Shown here piece by piece: positions 17,152 through 26,210 of a stretch of DNA of 64,000 nucleotides. Each line of letters opens with the position of its first letter. Position 1 is the first letter of the stretch. The stretch is from JBNJEA01 sp051745395 (lineage in GTDB: Bacteria; Desulfobacterota; Desulfobacteria; Desulfobacterales; Desulfosalsimonadaceae). The stretch is taken from positions 9,777 to 73,776 of the forward strand of contig JBNJEA010000002.1 in the NCBI GenBank assembly GCA_051745395.1. Direction: 5' to 3'. A program made the position numbers and the translations under genes. Below the pieces are notes generated by a model, which was not told where the DNA came from, ran no database searches, and saw only the letters and a list, made by a program, of their open reading frames with translations.

Positions 17152-18348
17152 TTACCGAAATCGACCGTTTTCATAGATAACGGTTTGGCTGCCGTCGGAA
17201 AGCCGGGCGGTAACCCGCTTTTTTTCCGTATTTACGATATCCCAGTGAAGCGCCGAATCGTTGAATCCGAGTTGGTTTTTCGTTTTTTTGTCCAGCTCCG
17301 ACGGGTTGCCGGCATAGGTGTCGGAATAGGAAGAGCCGAGTGCGACATGGCAGTTGCCGTATTTTCCGCCGAAATTTTCGTCAAACAGGGTGTTGGCCAT
17401 AAAGCGGTCGATTTTGGAAAAGGTTTTGTCCGTCAGGGAAAATTCGCCGAGTTTGTCAGCCCCGGCATCCATCTCCAACTGTTTGGACAAAAAGGCCTGG
17501 CCCTTTTCGGCGGTGGCGGAGACGACCTTGCCCTTTTGAAATTCCACCCGGATGCCCTCGACCAGATTGCCGCTTCGGTACGTGGGCTGGTCGGCGTAAT
17601 AAACGCCCCGGGTGCCGCGCCAGTCAGGCGAAATAAACAGTTCAAAGCTCGGGATGTTGTGGCCGGAAAGCCCGACCCATTGCCGGTGTCGGCCCGGTGT
17701 GATTTCCAGATCCACGCTTTTGGATTCCACCCGAAGGGTTTTGATATCCAGACGGTTTAACCGCTTTTTGATGGACCGGGCCTTCCGGTAAAGCGTCTGC
17801 CAGTGCTGGACCGGCTCCGTTCGATTGAGAAAGCAGGCCTTAACGATCTGCTCGGCATATTCCGAAAGATCCATGCCGGCATGCCGGGCCAGGGCTTTGG
17901 TGGGGTACATGGCCAGCGTCCAACTAAACGCCCCGCTTTCTTCGCGTTTATCAAGGATGTCGCGCAGAAATTTCCGGGCTTTCAGCGGTTTGGCAATGGT
18001 GCCCGGGTCGATATGGGACAGATGGGTAATGGACTCGGGCGCCAGCAAAACGATACTGCCGTTGATCTGTTGATACAGTTCTTCTTCCCCCGGCGGCAGA
18101 AACGTCAGTTGGCGGTTGTTGGCGATTTCATAGAACCGCTTTTCCATGTTCGGGGTTTGCAGCAGCCGTTGAATCGGGTTGCGCCCCATTTGCAAGAGTT
18201 TTTCAAACAATTTCTCCGCAAGGGCCAGCGCCGGCAGGTCGTATCGGATCAGGATGGTGTCGTTTTTTTTCCGCCGTCCCTTGCGGGCAATTTTCAGGCC
18301 CCAGAGCAAGACATCGGCGTATCGTTCCAGCTGTCGGTCATTTAACAT
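17152..18348 (-). CDS. M29-family (thermophilic-type) aminopeptidase
   Basis: This 398-residue protein matches the M29 metallo-aminopeptidase layout. Candidate metal ligands and active residues occur in the expected order: Glu in NIPSFELF, Glu in LGEFSLTD, His and Tyr in GNCHVALGSSYSDTY, and His-Asp in LHWDIV. Length is close to the family norm (about 400). There is no signal peptide, so it should be cytoplasmic. It lies 4 nt upstream of manA and 37 nt after a small conserved gene. Substrate preference cannot be deduced. Confidence 0.88.
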   Translation of the reverse strand: MLNDRQLERYADVLLWGLKIARKGRRKKNDTILIRYDLPALALAEKLFEKLLQMGRNPIQRLLQTPNMEKRFYEIANNRQLTFLPPGEEELYQQINGSIVLLAPESITHLSHIDPGTIAKPLKARKFLRDILDKREESGAFSWTLAMYPTKALARHAGMDLSEYAEQIVKACFLNRTEPVQHWQTLYRKARSIKKRLNRLDIKTLRVESKSVDLEITPGRHRQWVGLSGHNIPSFELFISPDWRGTRGVYYADQPTYRSGNLVEGIRVEFQKGKVVSATAEKGQAFLSKQLEMDAGADKLGEFSLTDKTFSKIDRFMANTLFDENFGGKYGNCHVALGSSYSDTYAGNPSELDKKTKNQLGFNDSALHWDIVNTEKKRVTARLSDGSQTVIYENGRFR

Positions 18349-18385
18349 CTCTTGCGGATCTCCCGGTTGGATGTGGCGGCTGGTT

Positions 18386-18637
18386 TCAATGGGCCTCTTT
18401 CAAAAACAGCTCGTGGTATTCATTGTCCTTTAAATGCTCAATCAAAATCCGATTGACGGTACGATGCAGTTCATCGAGTTCCGCCTCGGTCATGCGGCGG
18501 CAAAGGGTTTTCATCAGTTGGTCGTCGGAAAACATCTGCAGATAACAGATCAAGGTATTTTCGTCCGTTTCCCGGTCCCAGCCGAAGCCGAGAAAACCGT
18601 CATAATTTTCAACAAAATCATGGGAATATTTTTTCAT
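18386..18637 (-). CDS. Small conserved hypothetical cytoplasmic protein
   Basis: This is an 83-residue acidic, helix-rich protein (MKKYSHDFVENYDGFLGFG...) with no membrane segment and no known catalytic motif. The ATG at 18637 has GGTGA about 7 nt upstream; an ORF extension to 18715 lacks a ribosome site and looks non-coding. It is the first gene of the minus-strand run leading to the M29 peptidase. I recall similar short proteins in other deltaproteobacteria, but I cannot assign a function. Confidence 0.7.
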   Translation of the reverse strand: MKKYSHDFVENYDGFLGFGWDRETDENTLICYLQMFSDDQLMKTLCRRMTEAELDELHRTVNRILIEHLKDNEYHELFLKEAH

Positions 18638-18832
18638 TTTGATATCACCGTGTGGGGATGCTAATTTAATGTTTTTACAGCCCGGGCGGCTGTCTAACAG
18701 CCCCGGCCGAGCCAACGCGATCGCTTTTGTTGCGAAAAAGGCCGAAAACGAAGATAGGATAGTTTAATTAAAAATGAGTCACGGGTCAAGCCGCCATTGA
18801 CAAGCCATTGAGAATTGATCAAATTGAGGCGG

Positions 18833-19768
18833 ATGGAAAGAAAGTTCGATTACTTTACCACAGACGACGGCCTGCAGATTCGATACGGCATGTGGCCGGC
18901 CCGCAAAAACCACGGACGCGGCAGTGTTTTTTATCTGTCGGGCCGTGCGGAATTTATCGAAAAAAATTTGGAAACATTCGATGAACTGCTTTGCCGGGGA
19001 TTTGATGTATATACCTTTGACTGGCGGGGGCAGGGCTTGTCGGACCGGCTGCGGAAAAACCGGCACAAGGGTTATGTTGGCCACTATGATGACTATCTGC
19101 GCGATCTGCACCAATTTCTCCAAACCGTCGTAAATTCCAAAGCCGTGTCTCCCTGGATTCTGATGGGCCATTCCATGGGCGGCCATATCGGACTCCGATA
19201 CATCCATGACCATCCGGAGACATTCGAGCGGGCTGTGATTTTATCACCGATGATCGATATCAATACATTTCCGTTTCCGCGGCAGGTGGTCCGGAAAGCC
19301 GCACGATTTGCGATCAAAACCGGCCTTGAGGGGCGTTATGTTTTCGGTGCCGGCGATTACGACCCCCGGGATAAAATTTTTCGAAACAATCCTCTCACCA
19401 ATGACTGTAGACGCTTTTTCGATGAAATCCAGGAAATTGAAAACAACCCCGATCTTGCCCTCGGCGGGGTGACGTACGGATGGCTGGCGGCGGCCTTTGC
19501 CTCCATCGATACTGTAAAAAAACCCGGCTACGCCGGCCAAATCCGGACCCCGACAGCAATGATATCCGCAACGGCCGATCGTGTGGTCTCCCGCAAGGCG
19601 CAGAAACATATCTGCCGGCGGATGCCCCGGTGCCGCTTTATCGAAATCGAAGGGGCCCGCCATGAAATATTGAAAGAAACCGATGATATCCGAAACCGCT
19701 TCTGGACGGAATTTGACCGGTTTACCGGTATTGACGAAAAAGAAGGTTTTCGTTCAGGCACCATATAG
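18833..19768 (+). CDS. Alpha/beta hydrolase (monoacylglycerol lipase-like)
   Basis: This 311-residue serine hydrolase shows FDWRGQGLS, the nucleophile elbow GHSMGG, an acid in ISATADRVV and the catalytic His in GARHEI. The layout matches serine aminopeptidase S33/monoacylglycerol (lyso)lipases. The start is taken as ATG at 18833 with GAGG immediately upstream; a TTG at 18815 is the alternative. No signal peptide is seen. It is followed after 36 nt by a LysM protein in the same orientation, with which it may be co-transcribed. The lipid substrate is inferred only from the family. Confidence 0.82.
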   Translation: MERKFDYFTTDDGLQIRYGMWPARKNHGRGSVFYLSGRAEFIEKNLETFDELLCRGFDVYTFDWRGQGLSDRLRKNRHKGYVGHYDDYLRDLHQFLQTVVNSKAVSPWILMGHSMGGHIGLRYIHDHPETFERAVILSPMIDINTFPFPRQVVRKAARFAIKTGLEGRYVFGAGDYDPRDKIFRNNPLTNDCRRFFDEIQEIENNPDLALGGVTYGWLAAAFASIDTVKKPGYAGQIRTPTAMISATADRVVSRKAQKHICRRMPRCRFIEIEGARHEILKETDDIRNRFWTEFDRFTGIDEKEGFRSGTI

Positions 19769-19804
19769 AAACAAAACTAATGACAAAGGAATAAAGACAG
19801 CCTA

Positions 19805-20449
19805 ATGGACAACAACCACCCGCAAAACTCCCGGGACACGCGCGGCACGGACCTGCCGCCAAAGGCGTTTAAACGTCCGGCCTACCGAAAGTGGATGGAT
19901 CGGGCGCACATGCCGTTTCTCCTTATCGGCGCCGGTGTGCTCTTATTGCTAATCGGATTTATCGTTTTTCTTCCGGATGCCGACCAACCGGGCAACGGCA
20001 ACGCAACAGCCCCGGCTTCTGCGGAGCGGATCGCCGCTTTGCAAAAACGGGTAAAGCAGCTGGACCGCAAAGTCGCGACTCTGGAAAACCGGGTGAAAAA
20101 CGACTACAATGCAGCTGAAAGCAAAGATGCCGCCGGCGGCGGCAAACAAAACAAGTCCTTGCGAATGCAAAAAATTCTGGAGCGCCTTGATACCTTGGCC
20201 TCCCGGATCAATCGTCTTGAAAACACCGATACGCCGTCACCGCCACCCACCAACGAAATAGACGAAAAAAAGCATTCCGAATCGGCCGACAAGACCGGCC
20301 CGGAATATTACGAGGTCCGGCCGGGCGAAAATCCGTACACCATCGCCAAAAAGCATGACATGTCTTTAAAGACCCTGCTGGATATCAACAACATGGACCC
20401 CGGCGCGGTTTTGCAGCCCGGAGATCGGGTGCGGGTGCGGAAAAATTAA
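19805..20449 (+). CDS. Membrane-anchored LysM protein
   Basis: This 214-residue protein has a cytoplasmic N-terminus of about 35 residues, one membrane segment (about 38-58, ending IGFIVFLP), a coiled-coil stretch (about 75-145), a Pro/Ser linker, and a C-terminal LysM domain (YYEVRPGENPYTIAKKHDM... to the end) expected to bind peptidoglycan. The single-pass topology places LysM in the periplasm. It ends 3 nt from the convergent phosphoesterase gene. The role is probably envelope tethering. Confidence 0.8.
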   Translation: MDNNHPQNSRDTRGTDLPPKAFKRPAYRKWMDRAHMPFLLIGAGVLLLLIGFIVFLPDADQPGNGNATAPASAERIAALQKRVKQLDRKVATLENRVKNDYNAAESKDAAGGGKQNKSLRMQKILERLDTLASRINRLENTDTPSPPPTNEIDEKKHSESADKTGPEYYEVRPGENPYTIAKKHDMSLKTLLDINNMDPGAVLQPGDRVRVRKN

Positions 20450-20451
20450 AC

Positions 20452-21177
20452 CTACATCAGGCGCCATGCATGCTGTTCCGGCAGGCCCGCGTTGTAGATC
20501 TTGTTGATGGTGTCGCTGACATTGTAGGAAACGAATTCGACCTCCAACTCGTTTGTATCGGTATCTAAGATCACGTACTTGGCATCGTTGCTTCCGTCTC
20601 TGGGCTGGCCCACACTGCCCACGTTGACGATGTATTTCACCTCCGGGTTCAAGACGATGCGCTGACGGGAAAGCATGGTTTTTGCAATCCCGGCCCCGTC
20701 GTATTCCACGAGGATCAGTTCATGGGTGTGGCCGATAAAGCAGATGGATTCGGTCATTTGCTCCATTGCATGGATTATTTCTTCCTCGGAGACTTCAAAC
20801 AGGTAAAGGGTGGGCGAATTCGGGGGGAAGCCGTGGACAAAACGGCAGCCGGCCTCTGCCCGGAAAGCCGGCAGTTCTGCAATATAGTCCAGGGTGGATT
20901 GCGACAGAAACCCCATGGTTTTTTCCAGCGACAGCCGGGCCACGGGGTTAAACCAGCCCAGAAAATCCGGGTCATTGACCGCCAGTTCGTGATTGCCGAC
21001 GACGGAGGGAATTTCGCGCTTTCGCAGCAGATTGACCACCGTTTCCGGCTCCGGTCCGTATCCGATGTTGTCGCCGAGACAAAACACGGAGTCGATGGCC
21101 TGTTGATCGAGATGGTCCAACACCGCCTGAAACGCCGTGGCATTGCCGTGAATATCTGAAATGATTGCCATGCGCAT
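20452..21177 (-). CDS. Metallophosphoesterase (YfcE/ApaH-like)
   Basis: This 241-residue calcineurin-like phosphoesterase has the complete motif series IISDIHGN, CLGDNIGYGP, VGNHE, a VHGFPPNSP loop and IGHTHE. This suits cytoplasmic two-metal phosphatases acting on nucleotides or phosphoproteins. The start ATG (21177) has GGGGAA 6 nt upstream. It is not obviously part of an operon with the tungstate genes, whose last stop lies 192 nt upstream. It is the second phosphoesterase of this family in the window, with little sequence likeness to the first beyond motifs. Confidence 0.83.
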   Translation of the reverse strand: MRMAIISDIHGNATAFQAVLDHLDQQAIDSVFCLGDNIGYGPEPETVVNLLRKREIPSVVGNHELAVNDPDFLGWFNPVARLSLEKTMGFLSQSTLDYIAELPAFRAEAGCRFVHGFPPNSPTLYLFEVSEEEIIHAMEQMTESICFIGHTHELILVEYDGAGIAKTMLSRQRIVLNPEVKYIVNVGSVGQPRDGSNDAKYVILDTDTNELEVEFVSYNVSDTINKIYNAGLPEQHAWRLM

Positions 21178-21368
21178 GATCGTTCCCCATTTGCCGCCGA
21201 AACAGATCCCGCCAATAAAACCTACAGGGCCAATCCCCGGTGCTCATCAGTCAGTTTCGCAAAATAGCAATAAAAACAAAATCGTGCAATTGATTTACCG
21301 CCCGGTTTCCGCTGTTTCTGCGAAACGCCCGGACAAGACGACCAAAGATCTGCGCCAAATAACGGCCG

Positions 21369-22388
21369 TCAGCCGATTACCCGGACGTCCGAGGCCTGAA
21401 TATAGAGTTGCACGGCATCTCCGATCTGAAACGATTGATTGAAGTATTGTGATTTTTCCATCCGAATATTTATCGGAATGCCAATATCTACAACAGCCCG
21501 GACCCATTGCCCCTCTGCGGCGAGCTGGGTGATTTGGCCAAAAACGGCATCGGAAGCATCTCCATCGGCGCTATGATGAAGTATCCGGATCACATCCGGG
21601 TGGATGGCGATTTTGACCTTCTCGTTTTCCGGATAACTTTGCGGAAGGGGGACCCAAACATTTTGATAAAGCCGGCAGTACGGTTTTTGCAAAGCAGACA
21701 GCACCACTTGTCCGCTGAAAATATTTTCGTAAACGGTGCGGCGGAGCCGGCCGTCAAACAAAAAAAGCGTTTTTCCGGCAAGACGGGCGGCCTGAAGCGG
21801 GTTATGGGTGCTCAGGACAATAGTGGTTTTGCGGGTGGTATAAATGTTTCGGATGATTTCTTCGATGGCAATCCGGCTTTCCGGATCCAGGCCGGCGGCG
21901 GGTTCGTCGAGCAAAAGAACGTCCGGCGAACACGCCAGCGCGCGGGCGATGGCGATGCGCCGGGTTTCGCCCCCGGATAAATGCCCGGCGGCTTCGTGGC
22001 TAAAACGGGACATGCCGACTGTCTCCAGGGCGAAATCCACCGGCTGCCGGCGGTTTTTGGCCGCCACCCCGCGGGCCCGCAATCCGAATTCAACATTCTT
22101 GTATACGGTGGTGCTAAACATCACCGGATGCTGGTCGACCAAAATGACGGATTTTCGAAGTTTCTGCAGGTAAGCAGCGGAAAAGCGCACCTTTTGATCC
22201 TCAAAAACCATCCGCCCCGCATCGGGGGGCACCAGGAAAGCCAGGATATGCAACAGCGTGGTCTTGCCCGATCCATTGGGCCCGGACAACGTATAAATGT
22301 TTTCCGGTTCAATGGCAAGGTCTTCGATATCCAGCACGGTCCGGCCCTGGTAGATTTTTTGGATATGCTGCAGGCGGTATCGCATCAT
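21369..22388 (-). CDS. tupC: Tungstate ABC transporter ATP-binding protein
   Basis: This 339-residue ABC ATPase has Walker A GPNGSGKTT (about 36-44), the signature LSGGETRR, and Walker B LLLDEPAAGLDPES. A C-terminal extension (about 240-339) ends in a TOBE-like beta domain that often senses oxyanions. It overlaps the permease gene by ATGA, giving the order tupA-tupB-tupC. Specificity is taken from the binding protein, which has tungstate-type features. Confidence 0.85.
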   Translation of the reverse strand: MMRYRLQHIQKIYQGRTVLDIEDLAIEPENIYTLSGPNGSGKTTLLHILAFLVPPDAGRMVFEDQKVRFSAAYLQKLRKSVILVDQHPVMFSTTVYKNVEFGLRARGVAAKNRRQPVDFALETVGMSRFSHEAAGHLSGGETRRIAIARALACSPDVLLLDEPAAGLDPESRIAIEEIIRNIYTTRKTTIVLSTHNPLQAARLAGKTLFLFDGRLRRTVYENIFSGQVVLSALQKPYCRLYQNVWVPLPQSYPENEKVKIAIHPDVIRILHHSADGDASDAVFGQITQLAAEGQWVRAVVDIGIPINIRMEKSQYFNQSFQIGDAVQLYIQASDVRVIG

Positions 22389-23080
22389 CCCGACACCCTT
22401 CCCTGGAAATAGTTGAGCAGGGCATTGACCAGCAGGCTCACCGTCAGCAGCACAATGCCCAAGGCAATGGCGAGGGTGAAAGCCCCCTTGTCGTATTCCA
22501 GGGCCATGGCGGTGGTCATGGTCCGGGTAAAGCCCTTGATGTTGCCCCCGAGCATCATGCTGATGCCGACTTCGGAAATGGCGCGTCCGAATGCACCAAT
22601 GACGGCGGCCATGATGCCGAAGCGGGCTTCCCGCAAAATCACCATGCCGGTTAAAAACGGCGATGCCCCGAGGGTCAGGGCGGTTTTCCGGTACCGGGAA
22701 TCGATGCGGCTGACGGCGGAGATGGTGAAGGTCGCAATAATGGGCAACACCAGAATCATCTGGCCGACAATAATGGCACCGGGCGTATACAGCAGATCCA
22801 GGGGACCGAATATCCCGCGCCGGGAAATAAAGGCGTATACGAAAAGCCCCACCACCACCGTGGGAAGGGCCAGCAGGGTATTTAACACGGTGATCACGGC
22901 ACGCCGGCCCCAGAATTCATTGACGGCGATCACGAAACCGACGGGAATGCCCATTACGGCGGCCAAACAGACCGCCGCGGCACTCACGCGCAGCGAAACC
23001 AGCACAATGGCCATCAATTCCCGGTCAAAGCCAGCGATCAGTAAAAGCGCCGAAAAAATACTGTCTGCAAAAAAATCCAT
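22385..23080 (-). CDS. tupB: Tungstate ABC transporter permease
   Basis: This 231-residue permease has five to six membrane segments and the loop typical of molybdate/tungstate-type permeases (TLGASPFLTGMVILREAR), which docks the ATPase. I chose the ATG at 23080, 19 nt after the tupA stop; a longer frame to 23167 would run into tupA and add a Cys-rich, non-family N-terminus. The stop overlaps tupC. Confidence 0.87.
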   Translation of the reverse strand: MDFFADSIFSALLLIAGFDRELMAIVLVSLRVSAAAVCLAAVMGIPVGFVIAVNEFWGRRAVITVLNTLLALPTVVVGLFVYAFISRRGIFGPLDLLYTPGAIIVGQMILVLPIIATFTISAVSRIDSRYRKTALTLGASPFLTGMVILREARFGIMAAVIGAFGRAISEVGISMMLGGNIKGFTRTMTTAMALEYDKGAFTLAIALGIVLLTVSLLVNALLNYFQGRVSG

Positions 23081-23099
23081 GAAACCGCAGTGGCACTTT

Positions 23100-24032
23100 C
23101 TATTGTTTCGGGTTCGGGTAAATGTCGGGATAAAACAACTGCCGGCCGTAAAGGCGATAGCCGGCAATTACGGCCTGGCCGTCTTCGGAGGTGATCCATT
23201 GCACAAAGCGTTGGGCATCATCCGCGTTAACATGGGCAAAACGGTCGGGATTGACAGGAATAATTGCATAGGGGTTGGCCAGCCGTTTTTCGTCCTGTTT
23301 CAAAATGGCCAGTTCCACGGGCCGGTCCTTGCCGTAGCGGTATTTCAGATAGGTGCCCCGGTCGGTTACCGTGTAGGCCTGTTTTTCATCGGCAAACATC
23401 AGGGTTTTGCCCATCCCCTGGCCGATGGAAAGATACCAGTTTTCCGCATCGGCCGGAAAAAGGGTCCGGCTTTCATAGGTGGTTTCGCCCTTTTCGATGG
23501 TGCGGTGCTGCCGGGTTACTTCGACGGCAGATGCCTGCCAGAGCTGCTGCTCTTTGGCATGGGTGCCGCTGCCATCACCCCGGGAGACAAACAGGGCATC
23601 CTTGTCGGCAATACGTTCAAGGGCGTCGAGGGCATCTTCTGCGGCGTCGATGCCGGCCGGATCGGCGGGAGGGCCGACGATCACAAAATCGTTGTGCATA
23701 ATCTGATACCGCTCGGTGCCGTAGCCCCCGGCCACGAATTGTTTTTCCCGTTGGCGGTCATGGACCAAGACGGCATCCACGTTGCCGTCCATGCCGTCGC
23801 GGAGTGCGGCGCCCGTGCCCTTTGCCACCACCCGGACGTCAATGCCGGTTTCCTTTTCAAACGCCGGTATCAGTTCATCGAGCAGACCGGAGGCCTGTGT
23901 GCTCGTGGTGGTGGAAATCATCAAAACATCATCGGAAGCCGAGGCTGCCGCCCCCGAACCGAAAATCAGAAGAAAAATGCATATTGTCAACACCGGCCGA
24001 ACCACTTTCCGGCCTCGGTCATTCGCTTTCAT
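23100..24032 (-). CDS. tupA: Tungstate-binding periplasmic protein
   Basis: This 310-residue binding protein has a signal peptide (residues about 12-32) followed by the TupA-typical segment LMISTTTSTQASGLLDELI and SRGDGSGTHAKE. The TTTST block contacts the oxyanion in this family. Tungstate supply fits an anaerobe with tungsten or molybdenum oxidoreductases. The ATG at 24032 lies inside the end of the diguanylate cyclase gene (14-nt overlap), with GGTGA about 7 nt upstream. Confidence 0.9.
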   Translation of the reverse strand: MKANDRGRKVVRPVLTICIFLLIFGSGAAASASDDVLMISTTTSTQASGLLDELIPAFEKETGIDVRVVAKGTGAALRDGMDGNVDAVLVHDRQREKQFVAGGYGTERYQIMHNDFVIVGPPADPAGIDAAEDALDALERIADKDALFVSRGDGSGTHAKEQQLWQASAVEVTRQHRTIEKGETTYESRTLFPADAENWYLSIGQGMGKTLMFADEKQAYTVTDRGTYLKYRYGKDRPVELAILKQDEKRLANPYAIIPVNPDRFAHVNADDAQRFVQWITSEDGQAVIAGYRLYGRQLFYPDIYPNPKQ

Positions 24033-24936
24033 CAATGGTCACCATGTTTTTGCCCTTGTGTTTACTGCGATACATATAGCGATCCGCCCGGTTTAAAACG
24101 GCATCAATGGAATCGCCCGGCCGCGCCGTCGTGGCGCCGATTGAAACGGTGGCCCCGATAAAACGCTCTGCGATTCGAATGGTGGATTGCTCCAGTAAAA
24201 CCCGGTACCGATCGGCGATGCGGCCAAGGGCCTGCCGGTTTACGTTTTTAATAATGCCGACAAACTCCTCGCCGCCCCAGCGGCCGAAAATATCATAGGG
24301 CCGGGAAACGGATTCCAGTGTGGCCGCAACGGTCATCAAAAGCCGGTCCCCGGTTAGATGGCCATGGGTATCATTGAAATGCTTGAAATTGTCAATATCG
24401 AGAAAGATGACCCCGAAGATAAGTTCCTTTCGCTGCAGCTGCTTGAAGCAGGCATCGAGTTCCGAGGTAATCAGCTTCCGGTTGGGCAGGCGGGTCAGTT
24501 CATCGATCATGGCAATGCCTTCAAGATCCTCAACCCGTTTTTCCAGCGCCGCCTGCGCAGTGGTGTCTAAAAACAATTCGGTCGCCCCGATGATTTGGCC
24601 CTCCAAATTTTTCAGCGGGGTGATGCGCACATGGACCGGAATGCGATGGCCCTCCTTGTGATGAAGGTAAACATCAGCGGTTTTGGCGACGCCATCGGAG
24701 AGGCTGTGCGCCAGTGGGCATTTGCCCGTGCACAAGCTACACCCCTTAGCATCCACATGACCGAGAATATTGTCATAACAGTATGCCCCCACCACCTCAT
24801 CGGCGGTATAACCGGTCACCTGTTCGGCGGCTTTGTTCCAGTAGGTGATTCTGCGTTGGGTATCAACGAAATACAATGCGGTATTGAAGTGTAAAAACAG
24901 TTCTTGCAGATCAAATCCAGCGGGCAGCTCGTCCAT
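24019..24936 (-). CDS. PAS-GGDEF diguanylate cyclase with Cys-rich sensor loop
   Basis: This 305-residue protein has a PAS domain (about 12-125) and a GGDEF domain (about 140-305). The active site is GGEEF (221-225), with an intact product-inhibition I-site RPYD five residues before it, so c-di-GMP synthesis is likely. The PAS domain carries four cysteines (C53, C66, C69, C73; GCSLCTGKCPL), which could bind metal or a cluster or act as a redox switch. The ATG at 24936 begins where PAS homology begins; a frame extension to 25047 seems non-coding. The gene overlaps tupA by 14 nt, so sensor and tungstate uptake are translationally coupled. Confidence 0.85.
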   Translation of the reverse strand: MDELPAGFDLQELFLHFNTALYFVDTQRRITYWNKAAEQVTGYTADEVVGAYCYDNILGHVDAKGCSLCTGKCPLAHSLSDGVAKTADVYLHHKEGHRIPVHVRITPLKNLEGQIIGATELFLDTTAQAALEKRVEDLEGIAMIDELTRLPNRKLITSELDACFKQLQRKELIFGVIFLDIDNFKHFNDTHGHLTGDRLLMTVAATLESVSRPYDIFGRWGGEEFVGIIKNVNRQALGRIADRYRVLLEQSTIRIAERFIGATVSIGATTARPGDSIDAVLNRADRYMYRSKHKGKNMVTIDESE

Positions 24937-25274
24937 TATGCGGTGGTCTCCCGTATCGGATAGGCAGCAGCCAAATGAAAACCGTCTTTGAGGGTGAGAC
25001 TGCAACCCAGGCCAGCGGGGACCTTGAAAAATCCTTTTGATTTTCATCCGGGTATTGCGTCATGTTTTTTTCCATTTATTAAGCGTTTATCCGACATTTC
25101 GCCTGAATTTGTCAAACAGATTTCATCGGCCGGTTCAAAAACTTTGCTTTTAAACCGTTGAAAACCGCGTAAAACGAAATACCTGTAACAAAATTCAGCT
25201 TGAAGATTGACAATGGTATTTTCGGAATTGTAATATTATCGATTATTTCAATACTGCCTGAAGGGAGATAAGCC
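24937..25274. other. Intergenic region between divergent genes
   Basis: These 338 bases separate the diguanylate cyclase (minus) from the ketopantoate-reductase-like gene (plus). The rightmost 150 bases are AT-rich and contain one good promoter candidate (25207-25236). The left part has weak coding appearance in the cyclase frame. No RNA gene or riboswitch structure was recognised. Confidence 0.5.
25207..25236 (+). promoter_or_regulatory. Sigma-70-type promoter candidate for the ketopantoate reductase gene
   Basis: A perfect -35 box TTGACA (25207-25212) and TAATAT (25231-25236) are separated by 18 bases, 39 nt before the ATG at 25275. This places a start site near 25243 and a short leader containing the ribosome site AAGGGAG. 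Confidence 0.55.
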
Positions 25275-26210
25275 ATGAAAATCGGGATAATCGGTACGGG
25301 GGCTGTCGGCGGATATTACGGGGCGCTTCTTGTTCATCACGGGTTTGAAGTCCACTTTCTTTTACACAGTGATTTTGATGCGGTCCGGCGTTACGGGCTT
25401 TATGTGGAATCGAAAAACGGCGACATGCACCTGCCCACGGTCAATGCGTATGGGGACCCCGCGGATATGCCCCCATGCGACATAGTCATCATTGCCCTTA
25501 AAACCACTGAAAACGATCACCTCAAAACCATCCTGCCGGAGGTCGTCAAGGCCGACGGCATTGTCTTGACCCTGCAAAACGGATTCGGGGTGGAAAAAGA
25601 CCTGTCCAGAATCGTCCCCGGTGCGACTGTCATGGGCGGCCTGTGTTTTCTCTGCAGCAACAAGGTCGGCCCCGGTCACATTAAACACCTGGACTACGGC
25701 TCCATCCGACTGGGCCAATACAGCCGGGATGAGACTTCCGCCGGCATCACCTCCGCCTTAAAAGACACGGCCGATATTCTGGGCCGGGCGTCCATTGCCG
25801 TTCACATGACCGACAACCTCGGCAAGGCCCGATGGGAAAAACTGGTATGGAATATCCCCTTCAACGGATTAAGCGTGGTCTTAAACGCCAACACGCAGGA
25901 CCTGATCAGCAGTTCGCCGGCCCGGTCCCTGGTGCATGAAATCATGCTTGAAGTCCTGCGGGGCGCCCGGGCCTGCGGCTATGATATCGCCGACGAGTTT
26001 GCCGATAAAATGCTGACGGCCACGCAGAAGATGGTGGCTTACAGCCCCAGCATGCGGCTTGATTATGACGCCGGCCGCGCCCTTGAAATCAATAAAATCT
26101 ACCGGCGTCCGGTAAATGCTGCCAAATCCGCGGGGTTGAAGATGAAACGCGCCCGTATGCTGATTTACCAACTCGAATACCTGGACCCGGCCCGCCAGGG
26201 CGCCGCATAA
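25275..26210 (+). CDS. Ketopantoate reductase family protein (PanE/ApbA-like)
   Basis: This 311-residue protein has the N-terminal NADP-binding motif IGTGAVGGYYG, a conserved Asn in TLQNGFG (near residue 100) and an active-site Lys in KARWEKLVWN (near 185), with the C-terminal helical domain of the family (AGRALEINKIYR). It probably reduces a 2-oxo acid such as 2-dehydropantoate, but the family includes paralogs, and no other pantothenate gene is nearby. The ribosome site AAGGGAG lies 8 nt before the ATG. Confidence 0.8.
   Translation: MKIGIIGTGAVGGYYGALLVHHGFEVHFLLHSDFDAVRRYGLYVESKNGDMHLPTVNAYGDPADMPPCDIVIIALKTTENDHLKTILPEVVKADGIVLTLQNGFGVEKDLSRIVPGATVMGGLCFLCSNKVGPGHIKHLDYGSIRLGQYSRDETSAGITSALKDTADILGRASIAVHMTDNLGKARWEKLVWNIPFNGLSVVLNANTQDLISSSPARSLVHEIMLEVLRGARACGYDIADEFADKMLTATQKMVAYSPSMRLDYDAGRALEINKIYRRPVNAAKSAGLKMKRARMLIYQLEYLDPARQGAA

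Noticed and set aside
22413..24161. Very long plus-strand frame (582 codons) opposite tupABC
   Set aside because: It is antisense to three clearly identified genes, and its product is Arg/Pro/Met-rich with no domain; long antisense frames are common in GC-rich DNA.
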